Source: Macrostomum hystrix (taxonomy: Eukaryota > Platyhelminthes > Macrostomidae). Taken from it: a DNA stretch of 64,000 bases. Position numbers and translations under genes: made by a program. Position 1 is the stretch's first letter, and every line of letters starts with the position of its first letter. The notes beneath the pieces are model-generated. The model made no database searches. It saw nothing but the letters and a program-made list of their open reading frames with translations, and was not told the DNA's origin. Location of the stretch: positions 1,116,001 to 1,180,000 of the forward strand of contig CATNEN010000014.1 in NCBI GenBank assembly GCA_950097015.1, in the 5' to 3' direction. Below, piece by piece: positions 1 to 12,120 of the stretch.

Positions 1-1255
1 GCCACGCCTTCGTCACCGACAGCGCCCAGCTGGCAGAGGAGCTCAACAATCTGCTTGGCGACTGCTTCAAACTGGCGTACGCGCTCCAGCAGCAGCAGGA
101 ACAGCGGAAGCAGCAGCAGCAGCCGCAGTTGCAACAGCTTCCGCCGCCGCAGCCACCGCCAACAGCCCAGCAGCTGCTGTTGAACAACGACAGCTCTGCC
201 ACCATTATTGGCCGTCGCGGCGTCGGCGGCAGCAGCCTGCCCAGCAGTTTAGAATACCTGCGCCGCATCAACGCATTCGCTTTGAGCAATACCTGCGGCG
301 GTCGCCAGCCAGCCCAGCCATCAGGCCCCGGCGCTCCTGTTGAGAACTTCCGCTCCGCCTACGGCAATCCAGTCATTGTGCTGAAGGAGTGCATCGATCA
401 GTCCGTCACGGCCGGCGCCGGCGGCGGCATTCTCGTCGGTCCGGCCGCGCTGGCCGCTAGCGGCGGCGGATGGGACACTGTGGATGCCCCGACAGTGGCG
501 CGGTCCGGCATCATCAACAACGGCTTGACGGCCGCCGCTGCCTCTTCAGTAGATGTTGAGTCGCCGCCGCCGCCGCTGCCGCATCGGTACGCCGCGCGCG
601 CTTTTTCATTTTATTTCCTTACCTCGCTACTTTAAGTAGGCGATTAGTACCCTGCCCCGACTTTCCGCCTGCCCGCTACAGGAACGACAGCCTGCGGCCG
701 AACTCCTCCGACCGCGGCCTCAATCAGTCGCTACCATCGGAGCTGACGCCGGCCGCCTGGTACCAGGCCGACCTGCCGCGCGATCTGGCCCTGGAGCTCC
801 TCAGCCGGGAGGAGATCGGCGGCTTCATTGTGCGCGACAGCAGCACCCACGCCAACTGCTACGCCCTGTCCGTGCGGGTGCCCAAGAGCGACAATCCGTC
901 CGGCTACGCGCACTACCTCATCCAGCGCACTGGCCGCGGCGTGAAGCTCAAGGGCCTGGCCAAGGAGTGGCCCAGCCTGCAGTCGCTGGTTTGCCACCTG
1001 TCTGTGATGCCCGAGATGCTGCCCTGCCCGCTGCGGCTGCCCCGACAGCAGGAGAACCCCATTTACTCCGAGCACCCGGTGGCTCCTGGCGGCGGCTTCG
1101 GCCTCCCCGGCTCTGCCGCTGGCGGTGGCGTTGCCGACGCGGAGCCGGAGGACCTGGCCGGCCAGCCGTGCCCCTACGGCCTGAACCTGCCGCCAGACGA
1201 GGACTATCAGCGGCTGTCTGACTTTAGCTCAATCATGGCCGAGCTCAGGGTTTAG
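1..1255 (+). CDS. PTB-SH2 adaptor protein, 3' exons (partial)
   Basis: Two exons are visible: <1-586 and 682-1255 (stop 1253-1255). They are joined by a 95-bp GT-AG intron that keeps the frame (cg|g makes Arg). The window opens inside what looks like the last helix of a phosphotyrosine-binding domain (HAFVTDSAQLAEELNNLLGD), followed by a Gln/Pro-rich linker. The second exon encodes an SH2 domain: it opens with WYQADLPRDLALELL, carries the phosphotyrosine-binding Arg in GGFIVRDSS, and ends near MPEMLPCPLRLP. A Gly/Pro-rich tail of about 50 residues follows. The SH2 resembles tensin-type SH2 domains, but here the PTB lies before the SH2, as in Shc, SH2D5 or the fly EGFR adaptor. Such proteins bind tyrosine-phosphorylated receptors in the cytoplasm. 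The domain calls are good. The family within PTB-SH2 adaptors is uncertain, and the N-terminus lies outside the window. Confidence 0.8.
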
Positions 1256-1420
1256 CCAAGGTCGAATTTAGCTGAAATTTATCCTGAAAAACATTTATCT
1301 GTTAAATTGTTGCCCCTTTATTGTGTATTTAAATAGTTGCTTTTTGTCAGGGGTCGGCACCTATCAGCACCTGTTCTATGTGCACCGCGTGCTAAATATA
1401 GAATCCAAAAAACAGCTGGG

Positions 1421-1715
1421 AGATTAGACAGTGGAGAGATTAGACAGGGGAGAAATTAGACGGGAGAGATAAGACAGGTGAGAGATGAGACAAGTGAGAG
1501 ATGAGACAGGTGAGGGATTAGATTGGGGAGAAATTAGACGAGAGAGATGAGACAGTGGAGAGATTAGACGGGAGACATGAGACAGGTGAGAGATGAGACT
1601 GTTGAGAGATGAGACAGGTGAGGGATTAGATTGGGGAGAAATTAGACGAGAGAGATGAGACAGTGGAGAGATTAGATGGGAGAGATGTGACAGGTGAGAG
1701 ATGAGACCGGATTCG
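1421..1715. repeat. Imperfect minisatellite, unit about 16-17 bp
   Basis: Variants of GAGATGAGACAGGTGAGA repeat downstream of the SH2 gene stop codon, probably in its 3' UTR or flank. Each good unit contains CAGGTGAGA, a near-perfect 5' splice-site match. Copies are diverged (gagattagac, gggagaaatt). Confidence 0.9.
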
Positions 1716-2536
1716 GGAGCTTGAAGGGCCGTATCAGGCCGGCTGGCCGAAGGTTGCTGACCCCCGCATAATGTAAACGCAGAGCTGCTACAATCAATGC
1801 AGTACTAATGCAGTAGATTCCTTAGCCGTGTTCATGCCTGTTACTATTTGCATGCCTGCTACCTGGAACAGTGACAGCAGCAGCTCAGCTATCACTGCAT
1901 CAACGATTGTTTGAGTCTCAGCCCGAAGTCTGGCTTTTTCTATCCGGTATTTAATCTAGTCCTTGCTTTGATTTACTCTGCATAGCACCTTTATATCTAT
2001 GAATCTATCGCATATTTATATATATATTTATATATTTGTCTACTTATTTACTATCGCTTAGCGCCCGGAGCTTGTAGAATCACTCATGATGGTCAGCCAG
2101 AATCACATCACGCAGGACCCGTCTGTGTGCACTGGCACTTTTCATTTTTGGCTATTGTGGGCTGCTTTCAACTGACTTCCTTCCACCCCTCAACTCTCCA
2201 TCGACAAGCATGTCCTCCTGGTCTTTCAGCCGCTTCCAGAGCTTCTTTACTGGGGATCGGGTGTTCGAACAATTCCGGAGGACAGGCAGGCGACCGACTT
2301 TGGTATGGCTGCCTTTGTTATTTGGCAGAAAATGTGTGACAAGCCTGTCCTTTGGAATTCCTCAACTGATCCGTTTTTTTCCAGAAAATGATCACAAATG
2401 TTACAGTTTAAATATTGAAATTCTTTTATAACGCCAGCACAATTTTGCTGCTGTTTTTATTAATTAACTATAAATTAAAGTAAATTACATTAACACATTT
2501 TTACCTTTTTCAATTGTAAACCTGCTACCAAACCAG
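1716..2536. other. Gene-free spacer
   Basis: No coding pattern, RNA gene or repeat was recognised. Two overlapping short open frames near 2127-2431 show no domain and no splice context. A/T-rich stretches (for example 2010-2040) look neutral. Confidence 0.5.
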
Positions 2537-3063
2537 GCCGCGCAATCAGGCGCATGACCTACTGTTGCTAAGGCCAGCAGGCGCATGACCTACTGTTGCT
2601 AAGGCTAGCAGGCGCATGACCCGCTGTTGCTAAGGCCAACAGGCGCATGACCTACTGTTGCTAAGGCTAGCAGGCGCATGACCTGTTGCTAAGGCTAGCA
2701 GGCGCATGACCTACTGTTGCTAAGGCTAGCAGGCGCATGACCTACTGTTGCTAAGGCTAGCAGGCGCATGACCTACTGTTGCTAAGGCTAGCAGGCGCAT
2801 GACCTACTGTTGCTAAGGCCAGCAGGCGCATGACCCACTGTTGCTAAGGCCAGCGGGCGCATGACCCGCTGTTGCTAAGGCCAGCAGGCGCATGACCCGC
2901 TGTTGCTAAGGCCAGCAGGCGCATGACCCGCTGTTGCTAAGGCCAGCAGGCGCATGACCCGCTGTTGCTAAGGCCAGCAGGCGCATGACCCGCTGTTGCT
3001 AAGGCCAGCGGGCGCATGACCCGCTGTTGCTAAGGCCAGCAGGCGCATGACCCGCTGTTGTTT
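2537..3063. repeat. Minisatellite, 31-bp unit, about 17 copies
   Basis: The unit core is AGGCGCATGACCCGCTGTTG followed by CTAAGGCCAGC. Early copies read CCTACTG and GGCTAGC, later copies CCCGCTG and GGCCAGC, so the array has two sequence phases. One copy near 2680 lacks four bases. Confidence 0.97.
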
Positions 3064-4013
3064 GGCTTGTTGCACACGCCTGACTTCCTTATCACAAATG
3101 TTCACATTGCTGCCTACTGGTACTGAGTTTGCACCTATTTATAATTGATTCTCCACCGGAATGAAAGCGCAGCATCTGAACTTTTAGTTTTACAAGCTCG
3201 CTAGCTAATTAGATTCGATTGTACTAGCATATTATTTATCCCAATCGGGTTCCGCCCCGTGTGCATCAGATCTCCTCAGGCCGGCTGCGCCTTTGCGGTG
3301 GCGCTGAAATCCTTACATGATGCCAGTTTAGATTTGCTTTTCAATGTGATTTCAAAGCTAATTTTTCTTTTAGCTGTTTTAAGTTCACTCGGTCCTTTGT
3401 TCAATGCATATCAGCAATTCAGCCCCCAGCTCCGTTTTTTATTCGAGTCTTTGTTACCACCGGACAGAAAATTGCAATAGCTCAGAGGCTGTACTGTACT
3501 ACCGATGGAGCTTTGTCCGATTTTTGCCCGATATCGCAGACAACGGGCAGGCGATCGCAGACACTACTGGTGAAATCGGGGCCCTTTTTTATATGATTAG
3601 TTTTTATATGGTCAGCAAGCTTCCTGCTATTTAACTCAATATCACGGTGGCCAACTGACGGCCGTTGAAATCATGTGTTTTATATTTTATTAATAACGCG
3701 AATTCCACACAAATATGCGTCTTACCCTACTTATTCAGTAGTACAATTAGCGCATGCGTTGCTCTATTTAAATTTAGCTGACACGTCCGGTATTTATATA
3801 GCTGATTGACAAACTCGCTGCTAATCATGATTTTTGTTCGCTTTTTATCTATATTGACCTAATGTTCAACAATGCATCGTTCATACCTGGCCGTTGCAGT
3901 TTACCTGATTGCACGGCTGTCACGTTTGCTAAACCTCATAAGCAGAGTTTTTGTCCTGTCTTAACTCATTTATATGCTCCGCCTCGGCTATCTGAATACA
4001 ATATGGTCGGCTA
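3064..4013. other. Gene-free spacer
   Basis: Mixed-composition DNA between two arrays. The short overlapping frames at 3259-3634 have no recognisable product. Nothing else was identified. Confidence 0.5.
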
Positions 4014-6973
4014 ATGCTAACTCAACTGAGGCACATATGAACTAAACTGACGGACTTCTGAGCTCAACTGAGGCAGATGCTAACTCAACTGAGGCAGATG
4101 CTAACTCAACTGAGGCAGATGCTAACTCAACTGAGGCAGATGCTAACTCAAATGAGGCAGATGCTAACTCAACTGAGGCAGATGCTAACTCAACTGAGGC
4201 AGATGCTAACTCAACTGAGGCAGATGCTAACTCAAATGAGGCAGATGCTAACTCAACTGAGGCAGATGCTAACTCAACTGAGGCAGATGCTAACTCAACT
4301 GAGGCAGATGCTAACTCAACTGAGGCAGATGCTAACTCAACTGAGGCAGATGCTAACTCAAATGAGGCAGATGCTAACTCAACTGAGGCAGATGCTAACT
4401 CAACTGAGGCAGATGCTAACTCAACTGAGGCAGATGCTAACTCAACTGAGGCAGATGCTAACTCAAATGAGGCAGATGCTAACTCAAATGAGGCAGATGC
4501 TAACTCAACTGAGGCAGATGCTAACTCAACTGAGGCAGATGCTAACTCAACTGAGGCAGATGCTAACTCAACTGAGGCAGATGCTAACTCAAATGAGGCA
4601 GATGCTAACTCAACTGAGGCAGATGCTAACTCAACTGAGGCAGATGCTAACTCAACTGAGGCAGATGCTAACTCAACTGAGGCAGATGCTAACTCAAATG
4701 AGGCAGATGCTAACTCAACTGAGGCAGATGCTAACTCAACTGAGGCAGATGCTAACTCAACTGAGGCAGATGCTAACTCAAATGAGGCAGATGCTAACTC
4801 AACTGAGGCAGATGCTAACTCAAATGAGGCAGATGCTAACTCAACTGAGGCAGATGCTAACTCAACTGAGGCAGATGCTAACTCAACTGAGGCAGATGCT
4901 AACTCAAATGAGGCAGATGCTAACTCAACTGAGGCAGATGCTAACTCAACTGAGGCAGATGCTAACTCAACTGAGGCAGATGCTAACTCAACTGAGGCAG
5001 ATGCTAACTCAAATGAGGCAGATGCTAACTCAAATGAGGCAGATGCTAACTCAACTGAGGCAGATGCTAACTCAACTGAGGCAGATGCTAACTCAAATGA
5101 GGCAGATGCTAACTCAACTGAGGCAGATGCTAACTCAAATGAGGCAGATGCTAACTCAACTGAGGCAGATGCTAACTCAACTGAGGCAGATGCTAACTCA
5201 ACTGAGGCAGATGCTAACTCAAATGAGGCAGATGCTAACTCAACTGAGGCAGATGCTAACTCAACTGAGGCAGATGCTAACTCAACTGAGGGCAGATGCT
5301 AACTCAACTGAGGCAGATGCTAACTCAAATGAGGCAGATGCTAACTCAACTGAGGCAGATGCTACTCAACTGAGGCAGATGCTAACTCAACTGAGGCAGA
5401 TGCTAACTCAACTGAGGCAGATGCTAACTCAACTGAGGCAGATGCTAACTCAACTGAGGCAGATGCTAACTCAACTGAGGCAGATGCTAACTCAAATGAG
5501 GCAGATGCTAACTCAACTGAGGCAGATGCTAACTCAACTGAGGCAGATGCTAACTCAACTGAGGCAGATGCTAACTCAAATGAGGCAGATGCTAACTCAA
5601 CTGAGGCAGATGCTAACTCAACTGAGGCAGATGCTAACTCAACTGAGGCAGATGCTAACTCAAATGAGGCAGATGCTAACTCAACTGAGGCAGATGCTAA
5701 CTCAAATGAGGCAGATGCTAACTCAACTGAGGCAGATGCTAACTCAACTGAGGCAGATGCTAACTCAACTGAGGCAGATGCTAACTCAAATGAGGCAGAT
5801 GCTAACTCAACTGAGGCAGATGCTAACTCAACTGAGGCAGATGCTAACTCAACTGAGGCAGATGCTAACTCAACTGAGGCAGATGCTAACTCAAATGAGG
5901 CAGATGCTAACTCAAATGAGGCAGATGCTAACTCAACTGAGGCAGATGCTAACTCAACTGAGGCAGATGCTAACTCAACTGAGGCAGATGCTAACTCAAA
6001 TGAGGCAGATGCTAACTCAACTGAGGCAGATGCTAACTCAACTGAGGCAGATGCTAACTCAACTGAGGCAGATGCTAACTCAACTGAGGCAGATGCTAAC
6101 TCAAATGAGGCAGATGCTAACTCAACTGAGGCAGATGCTAACTCAACTGAGGCAGATGCTAACTCAACTGAGGCAGATGCTAACTCAAATGAGGCAGATG
6201 CTAACTCAACTGAGGCAGATGCTAACTCAACTGAGGCAGATGCTAACTCAACTGAGGCAGATGCTAACTCAACTGAGGCAGATGCTAACTCAACTGAGGC
6301 AGATGCTAACTCAAATGAGGCAGATGCTAACTCAACTGAGGCAGATGCTACTCAACTGAGGCAGATGCTAACTCAACTGAGGCAGATGCTAACTCAACTG
6401 AGGCAGATGCTAACTCAACTGAGGCAGATGCTAACTCAACTGAGGCAGATGCTAACTCAAATGAGGCAGATGCTAACTCAACTGAGGCAGATGCTAACTC
6501 AACTGAGGCAGATGCTAACTCAAATGAGGCAGATGCTAACTCAACTGAGGCAGATGCTAACTCAACTGAGGCAGATGCTAACTCAACTGAGGCAGATGCT
6601 AACTCAAATGAGGCAGATGCTAACTCAACTGAGGCAGATGCTAACTCAACTGAGGCAGATGCTAACTCAACTGAGGCAGATGCTAACTCAACTGAGGCAG
6701 ATGCTAACTCAACTGAGGCAGATGCTAACTCAACTGAGGCAGATGCTACTCAACTGAGGCAGATGCTAACTCAACTGAGGCAGATGCTAACTCAACTGAG
6801 GCAGATGCTAACTCAACTGAGGCAGATGCTAACTCAACTGAGGCAGATGCTAACTCAACTGAGGCAGATGCTAACTCAACTGAGGCAGATGCTAACTCAA
6901 CTGAGGCAGATGCTAACTCAAATGAGGCAGATGCTAACTCAAATGAGGCAGATGCTAACTCAAATGAGGCAGA
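4014..6973. repeat. Large minisatellite, 21-bp unit, about 140 copies
   Basis: The unit core is GCTAACTCAACTGAGGCAGA. Two unit types alternate, caACTgag and caAATgag. Single-base indels occur near 5290, 5364, 6350 and 6747. Because 21 is a multiple of 3, the array stays open for hundreds of codons (LTQLRQM repeats), but there is no initiation, splice or domain context, so it is treated as non-coding. Confidence 0.98.
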
Positions 6974-8150
6974 TCTGTACTCAATCCGTGCTCAGAGCGA
7001 TAGCTGTGGATTATCCGCAAGCCTGATCTAATTTTCAGACTAAGGCGCAGATGCAGAGATTTAATATCTGGGCCATAATCTTTCTTTGCACGCACCACAG
7101 CCAGGCAAAGGGAGTAGAAGGCCGGGCCACCTGCCCTCCCTACGCCGTCAGGTCGGGGCGTGTCTTTTGTCAAGGTTCACCGGCAAGTCGCTTATTTTTT
7201 TTATCTCTTAGACTTAAGGCGTTGCCTCCTAAAAGGGAAGGGAAACACAAAACTTAAAACAAAAAAAGCTGTGAAATAATAATTGGATGTGTTGCATATG
7301 CTGCATGCTATGCTGATTTATTTATAGACTTATTCTCGTCTAAAAGTAGTCTATGTGCCATTGAGGCAAAATGCTACTGTACATCTTGTTTGCTAGAAGC
7401 TTCAATGCCCCTTAAGGGTAAAGAAATATAACAGCGAGCTTTAGGCTCATGCCAACTTGGAGCTGCTCTAATAACGCTCTTCTGCAATTCACAAACCCAA
7501 GTGCCTTCGTGTTCCTCAAACGTAACAGGATGCAAATTCAAAAGTTTAAATTGTTCAAATTAATTTCTTAATTGTCGACTGTCTTTTAGTGGCCTTTAAA
7601 GTGCGGATCCTTATGCAATGACGCCCGATCCTTATTTTAAAGGCTTCTTAGTTCGAAAAAAATATATAATCTTCTGCTTCTAAAGTTATAGAAGGGATCC
7701 CACAGGTAATTGCACCTGGGGAAATTGCAACTTTGCCAACTGTGTCTACTGGCTGAAAACAGCAGTTTGTACTTCTTTGAATTTGTGCAACTTTGCCAAT
7801 CAATTCATCTCATTTTAATAATTATTATTAATCTTAATTGTTGATTGGTAAATCATCTAGTTTCTCCCTACAAGCCCACTTCTCACTGGACCCCCGTAAC
7901 TCAGGTGCCTCGATGTCAAATAGCTCCAAGTGTCATTGAATTCTGCCTTTCTGCGCGAACTGACCACAAGTACGTCTGCTGCTCAGGAAAGCGTGCTCCA
8001 TTGGATTTGCAATCTGAGCATGCTAATATTTAATGGTAGCTAGCTTCATTTCACGGAGGCTGGGAACGATTTGACAGTTCAAATGAGCATGCCCGATGCA
8101 GACGAAGCTTAAAGCAGTTCAGGGCAGCCCAGATTCGGGAGGCCATCTGG
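6974..8150. other. Spacer upstream of the lectin gene
   Basis: No convincing gene. Short open frames on both strands at 6955-7257 lack domain or splice context. AT-rich sequence with A/T runs leads into the promoter of the lectin gene. Confidence 0.5.
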
Positions 8151-8158
8151 TATAAAAG
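8151..8158 (+). promoter_or_regulatory. TATA box of the C-type lectin gene
   Basis: TATAAAAG lies 57 bp before the lectin ATG. That predicts a start site near 8180 and a very short 5' leader. An upstream ATG at 8179 with a stop at 8197-8199 lies almost on the predicted start site and may not be transcribed. Confidence 0.65.
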
Positions 8159-8207
8159 GTCGAATAGGCAAGGAGTGCATGGCGTTTCATTTGCACTGAT
8201 TCCGCAG

Positions 8208-10952
8208 ATGAAGGCAGCCGGAATTCGCACGCTCTGCTTTGCGCTCGCCCTCGGATGGCTCGTGGCGCCGCTCCGGTGCAAGATGCCCGCCAAGCTGTGT
8301 GAGTACATGTATGCTCACCTCACCTGTGTGCGCTTCTGTGTTTTAACGGGAGTACATCCGCTGCCAATTCAATGAAGTTATCCGCATAATTAATTCGACT
8401 CTTTCCCAGAGACCATGCCAGTTCTCAAGGTAAAGGGAATCGCCACTCGTTTTTACAGCCAAGTCAACCTGTACGTCGTAAACCTTAAAATAAAATACAT
8501 AACAGTGGGTAGATGGATCATGAAAGTTAAGCAAAGTATATCTGAAAATAGAAAAGCAGGAAGCTTCTAATATCATTACTGCGTCAAGTTTGACCTGCAC
8601 ATATGGGGTTGATGGCCAAGACTTTAAAGCTGAATGTTTAACGAAATTCCTCATTAAATGTAGTCACTTTGCTATTCAGCGTCAGTCCTCTGGTCTAATC
8701 CAGCCGGGCTCAATCTAATTTTCAGCTGCAAACAATGTTTGCTATTTTCAATCAAGTTTTAGTAGACCACGTGCAGTTTTCTCGTCAACACAAAACCCCA
8801 ACCTGCAGGCTACGAGGGCGAGATTTCTGCTGCCGCCCTGGCCTCGGAGATCATCGGCGACCCCAGCTCCCAGCCCAAGAGGCCAGTGACAGAGTATAGC
8901 AATGAGCACCACTGCCTGTTCCAGCTGAGCGGCCAGATCTACCTTACCTGGCAACAGGCCGCTCGCTTCTGCGCCCTGTTCAACGCCACGCTGCCCGTCC
9001 TGCGCACCCAGTTCGCCTGGCAGACGCTGCGCAGCTACGCTGAGAACCGGCGCTTCTGGGTCGGCATTGTGCGCGCCGGCAGAGGTGAGTTCAGAGCAGC
9101 TTCAATGCGTACAGACGCCACAGACTACTCACAAACAGTATTTAAATATCTGAATGATCAAGAACATTTCACCGACGGTTCGGCCTTGAGCGTTTTTCTA
9201 GTTTAATACCCGAGGAAGAGCTGCTAAAAAAGGTTTAAATTTAGTTTAAGAAGACGATATTTAATAAACGGCAAACTAAACGCAACCCAAAGGGGTGAGT
9301 GGGTCAGCGGCTAGCGTCGCTGCCTCGCACTCCAATGGACGCTAGTTCGATTCCCCCTTCAAGCCAGGGTTAATTTCGGAACTTGTTGGAGGGTTTGGAC
9401 AGTAGCGACCGGCGGAGGTGCACCATATTTAGTGCAATCAAAGCTTGAAATAATAGCTTCGCTCCTACCTTCTGTGTGTCTGTTCTGCGTTGTGTGAGTT
9501 GTGTGCGTTGGCGCTGGGGCGTGAGGCCTTGCCGGGGGTGGCTGGGGGGTCGGGTGCACACCGGCGCTTTCTGGATTTCCGTCAGCGCGATTGGATAAGT
9601 GTACACTCATCACCCGGCCCCCCCTGAAGACTGATTTCATATCAGCCTTCCGCCCCGGCTTGGTCTGCTCTGTGTGTGCGTGTGGGGCTGGGGTGGGGGG
9701 CACTGCTGCCTATTCTGGGTGCCTCCTGCCCTCCCGCCTGCTCAGGGGAGGCGGTGCGATGGGCGCTAAGCGCCTAGTTCGCCGGTCTGCAGGGGGCGTG
9801 CCGCTCCGTCGCTTGTGCGGCAAGTGCCCCGGGCCCCCCTGCAAATAGATAGATAGAAACGCAACATAGGCTTCGACAAAAAGGAAGTGTAAGATTATGT
9901 ATCTTGTGATGCAGTAGTTGGACATTTTCTCGACCTGATCCCTCGATGGTGGCCCTGACATCAGGCTCCTACTCCATGCTTTTTTACGAGTAGCAGCTCG
10001 TAACAGATCGACTTGTCCGGATTATTTACTTAAATTCTTTACATTTTTTAAATTCACCCACAGGCCCCTTAAGAGCATCCTGATCCTAAATATCCTAATA
10101 CTATTGTTTAGGAGTCAAGACGCCAAGACGTCAAGTCAAGTCAAGGTGCCAAGACGCGTTTTGACCCTAGACGAAGGTATCGAAAAATTGGATAAATACT
10201 TCGAAGTACGAGTACGATAGGCAGTGTCTGATGGCAATTTCTTGAAATTGATGCCAGAATTATTTAATAATTCGAAAATTGTTTTTACTCCTAGCTAGGA
10301 CGTCGTCAGGGTAGGCGCTGAAATTTGTATCCCACCTCTGTTTACTAAAATAAATTTTCGCTCAACCTCCCTTATACTTATGACACGCTGAGCACAAATC
10401 CTCAACTGCTCAAATGCTGAACTTATTCTAATTCCAAAGGCTCCAACAGCCAAGTCGACGAACTATGGCGCTGGTACACCGACGGGCCGACCGAGCCACA
10501 GCTGCGCACCGACGACTTTCACCGATTCGACAACCGCACCGGCGTCGAATGGAGTCGCAACGAGCCAAGCGATGCCATGTGCGACGAAGCCTGCGGATTG
10601 GCCAGCTACGATGGCAACCTGGCCGACTACGCCTGCGAGGTGGTCCCACCCTGGGACCCCTGCGGAGACGAGTCGCACGCCGTGCACACCATCTGCCAGC
10701 GGTCCGCCCTGCCAGGTTTGTGAACAATGGCCGCATACAAAATTTTCACGGAACAAAAAGTAACGTTAAACTAAGAAAAAAATTTTTTTTCGATGGAGAA
10801 TTTTATTGATATTTCTCATTCAAATTTATCGCGACCCGAATTGCTCTGTTTCAGTATGCCGGTACCTCCGCGAACCTCCAATCATTGTGACCGAGAGGGA
10901 CGTCTTCTTTATCATCGCCGGCACCTTTGCAGGTTTGGCCTTTCGGGGTTAA
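8208..10952 (+). CDS. C-type lectin-domain protein, secreted or membrane-anchored
   Basis: Exons 8208-8298, 8809-9084, 10440-10715 and 10855 onward, all phase 1 with consensus junctions. The N-terminus is a hydrophobic signal peptide (CFALALGWLVAPL). Exons 2 and 3 form one C-type lectin domain: HHCLFQLSGQIYLTWQQAA at the start, RFWVGI as the WIGL-like core, then WRWYTDG, GVEWSRNEPSDAMCDEACGL, and late cysteines in DYACEVV and HTICQR. The Ca-site loop reads EPS instead of EPN or QPD, so sugar binding is doubtful. Exon 4 ends in a hydrophobic stretch (VFFIIAGTFAG). If that exon reads on, a stop at 10950-10952 closes a 246-residue protein with a short hydrophobic tail. If the donor at 10933 is used, a further exon beyond the array is needed, and I see none. 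Domain call firm, 3' end uncertain. Confidence 0.85.
9287..9856 (+). mobile_element. tRNA-derived SINE in lectin intron 2
   Basis: A 570-bp GC-rich block in an otherwise AT-rich intron. It starts with a tRNA-like head: A-box-like TGGGTCAGCGG at 9300-9310 and B box GTTCGATTCC at 9345-9354. It ends in a short TAGATAGATAGA tail. It is flanked by a perfect 9-bp direct repeat AAACGCAAC (9278-9286 and 9857-9865), the expected target-site duplication. Pol III promoter, simple-repeat tail and duplication together identify a SINE. The long GC-rich body is of unknown origin. The partner LINE is not in the window. Confidence 0.85.
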
Positions 10953-10956
10953 CAGC

Positions 10957-11805
10957 TCAGCATCTCATGATAACACAGCATCTCATGATAACACAGCATC
11001 TCATGATAACACAGCATCTCATGATAACACAGCATCTCATGATAACACAGCATCTCATGATAACACAGCATCTCATGATAACACAGCATCTCATGATAAC
11101 ACAGCATCTCATGATAACACAGCATCTCATGATAATACAGCATCTCATGATAATACAGCATCTCATGATAACACAGCATCTCATGATAACACAGCATCTC
11201 ATGATAACACAGCATCTCATGATAACACAGCATCTCATGATAATACAGCATCTCATGATAACACAGCATCTCATGATAACACAGCATCTCATGATAACAC
11301 AGCATCTCATGATAACACAGCATCTCATGATAACACAGCATCTCATGATAACACAGCATCTCATGATAACACAGCATCTCATGATAACACAGCATCTCAT
11401 GATAACACAGCATCTCATGATAACACAGCATCTCATGATAACACAGCATCTCATGATAACACAGCATCTCATGATAACACAGCATCTCATGATAACACAG
11501 CATCTCATGATAACACAGCATCTCATGATAACACAGCATCTCATGATAACACAGCATCTCATGATAACACAGCATCTCATGATAACACAGCATCTCATGA
11601 TAATACAGCATCTCATGATAACACAGCATCTCATGATAACACAGCATCTCATGATAACACAGCATCTCATGATAACACAGCATCTCATGATAACACAGCA
11701 TCTCATGATAACACAGCATCTCATGATAACACAGCATCTCATGATAACACAGCATCTCATGATAACACAGCATCTCATGATAACACAGCATCTCATGATA
11801 ACACT
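10957..11805. repeat. Minisatellite, 18-bp unit CATCTCATGATAACACAG, about 47 copies
   Basis: Near-perfect array starting about 20 bp after the lectin donor at 10933. A few copies read AATACAG. It is open in several frames on both strands only because 18 is a multiple of 3. Confidence 0.98.
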
Positions 11806-12120
11806 GCATCTCCTGACACCACTGCATCTCCTGACACCACTGCATCTCCTGACACCACTGCATCTCCTGACACCACTTCATCTCCTGACACCACTGCCTG
11901 TCCTGACACTATTGCATCTCCTGACACCACTGCATCTCCTGACACCACTGCATCTCCTGACACCACTGCCTGTCCTGACACCACTGCATCTCCTGACACC
12001 ACTGCATCTCCTGACACCACTTCATCTCCTGACACCACAGCATCTCCTGACACCACTTCATCTCCTGACACCACTGCCTGTCCTGACACTATTGCATCTC
12101 CTGACACCCTTGCCTGCCCT
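11806..12120. repeat. Diverged sister array, 18-bp unit CATCTCCTGACACCACTG
   Basis: Same period and same CATCTC.TGA frame as the preceding array but a different second half, switching abruptly near 11805. About 17 copies with variants CCTGTC, TTCATC and ATTGCATC. Confidence 0.95.

Noticed and set aside
4077..6359. 760-residue open frame of LTQLRQM repeats
   Set aside because: It is the translation of a 21-bp tandem array, open because 21 is a multiple of 3. There is no ATG context, splice site or domain, and indels shift frame at several points.
9359..9961. Several frames on both strands inside the lectin intron
   Set aside because: They fall in the GC-rich SINE body and have no homology or splice fit.
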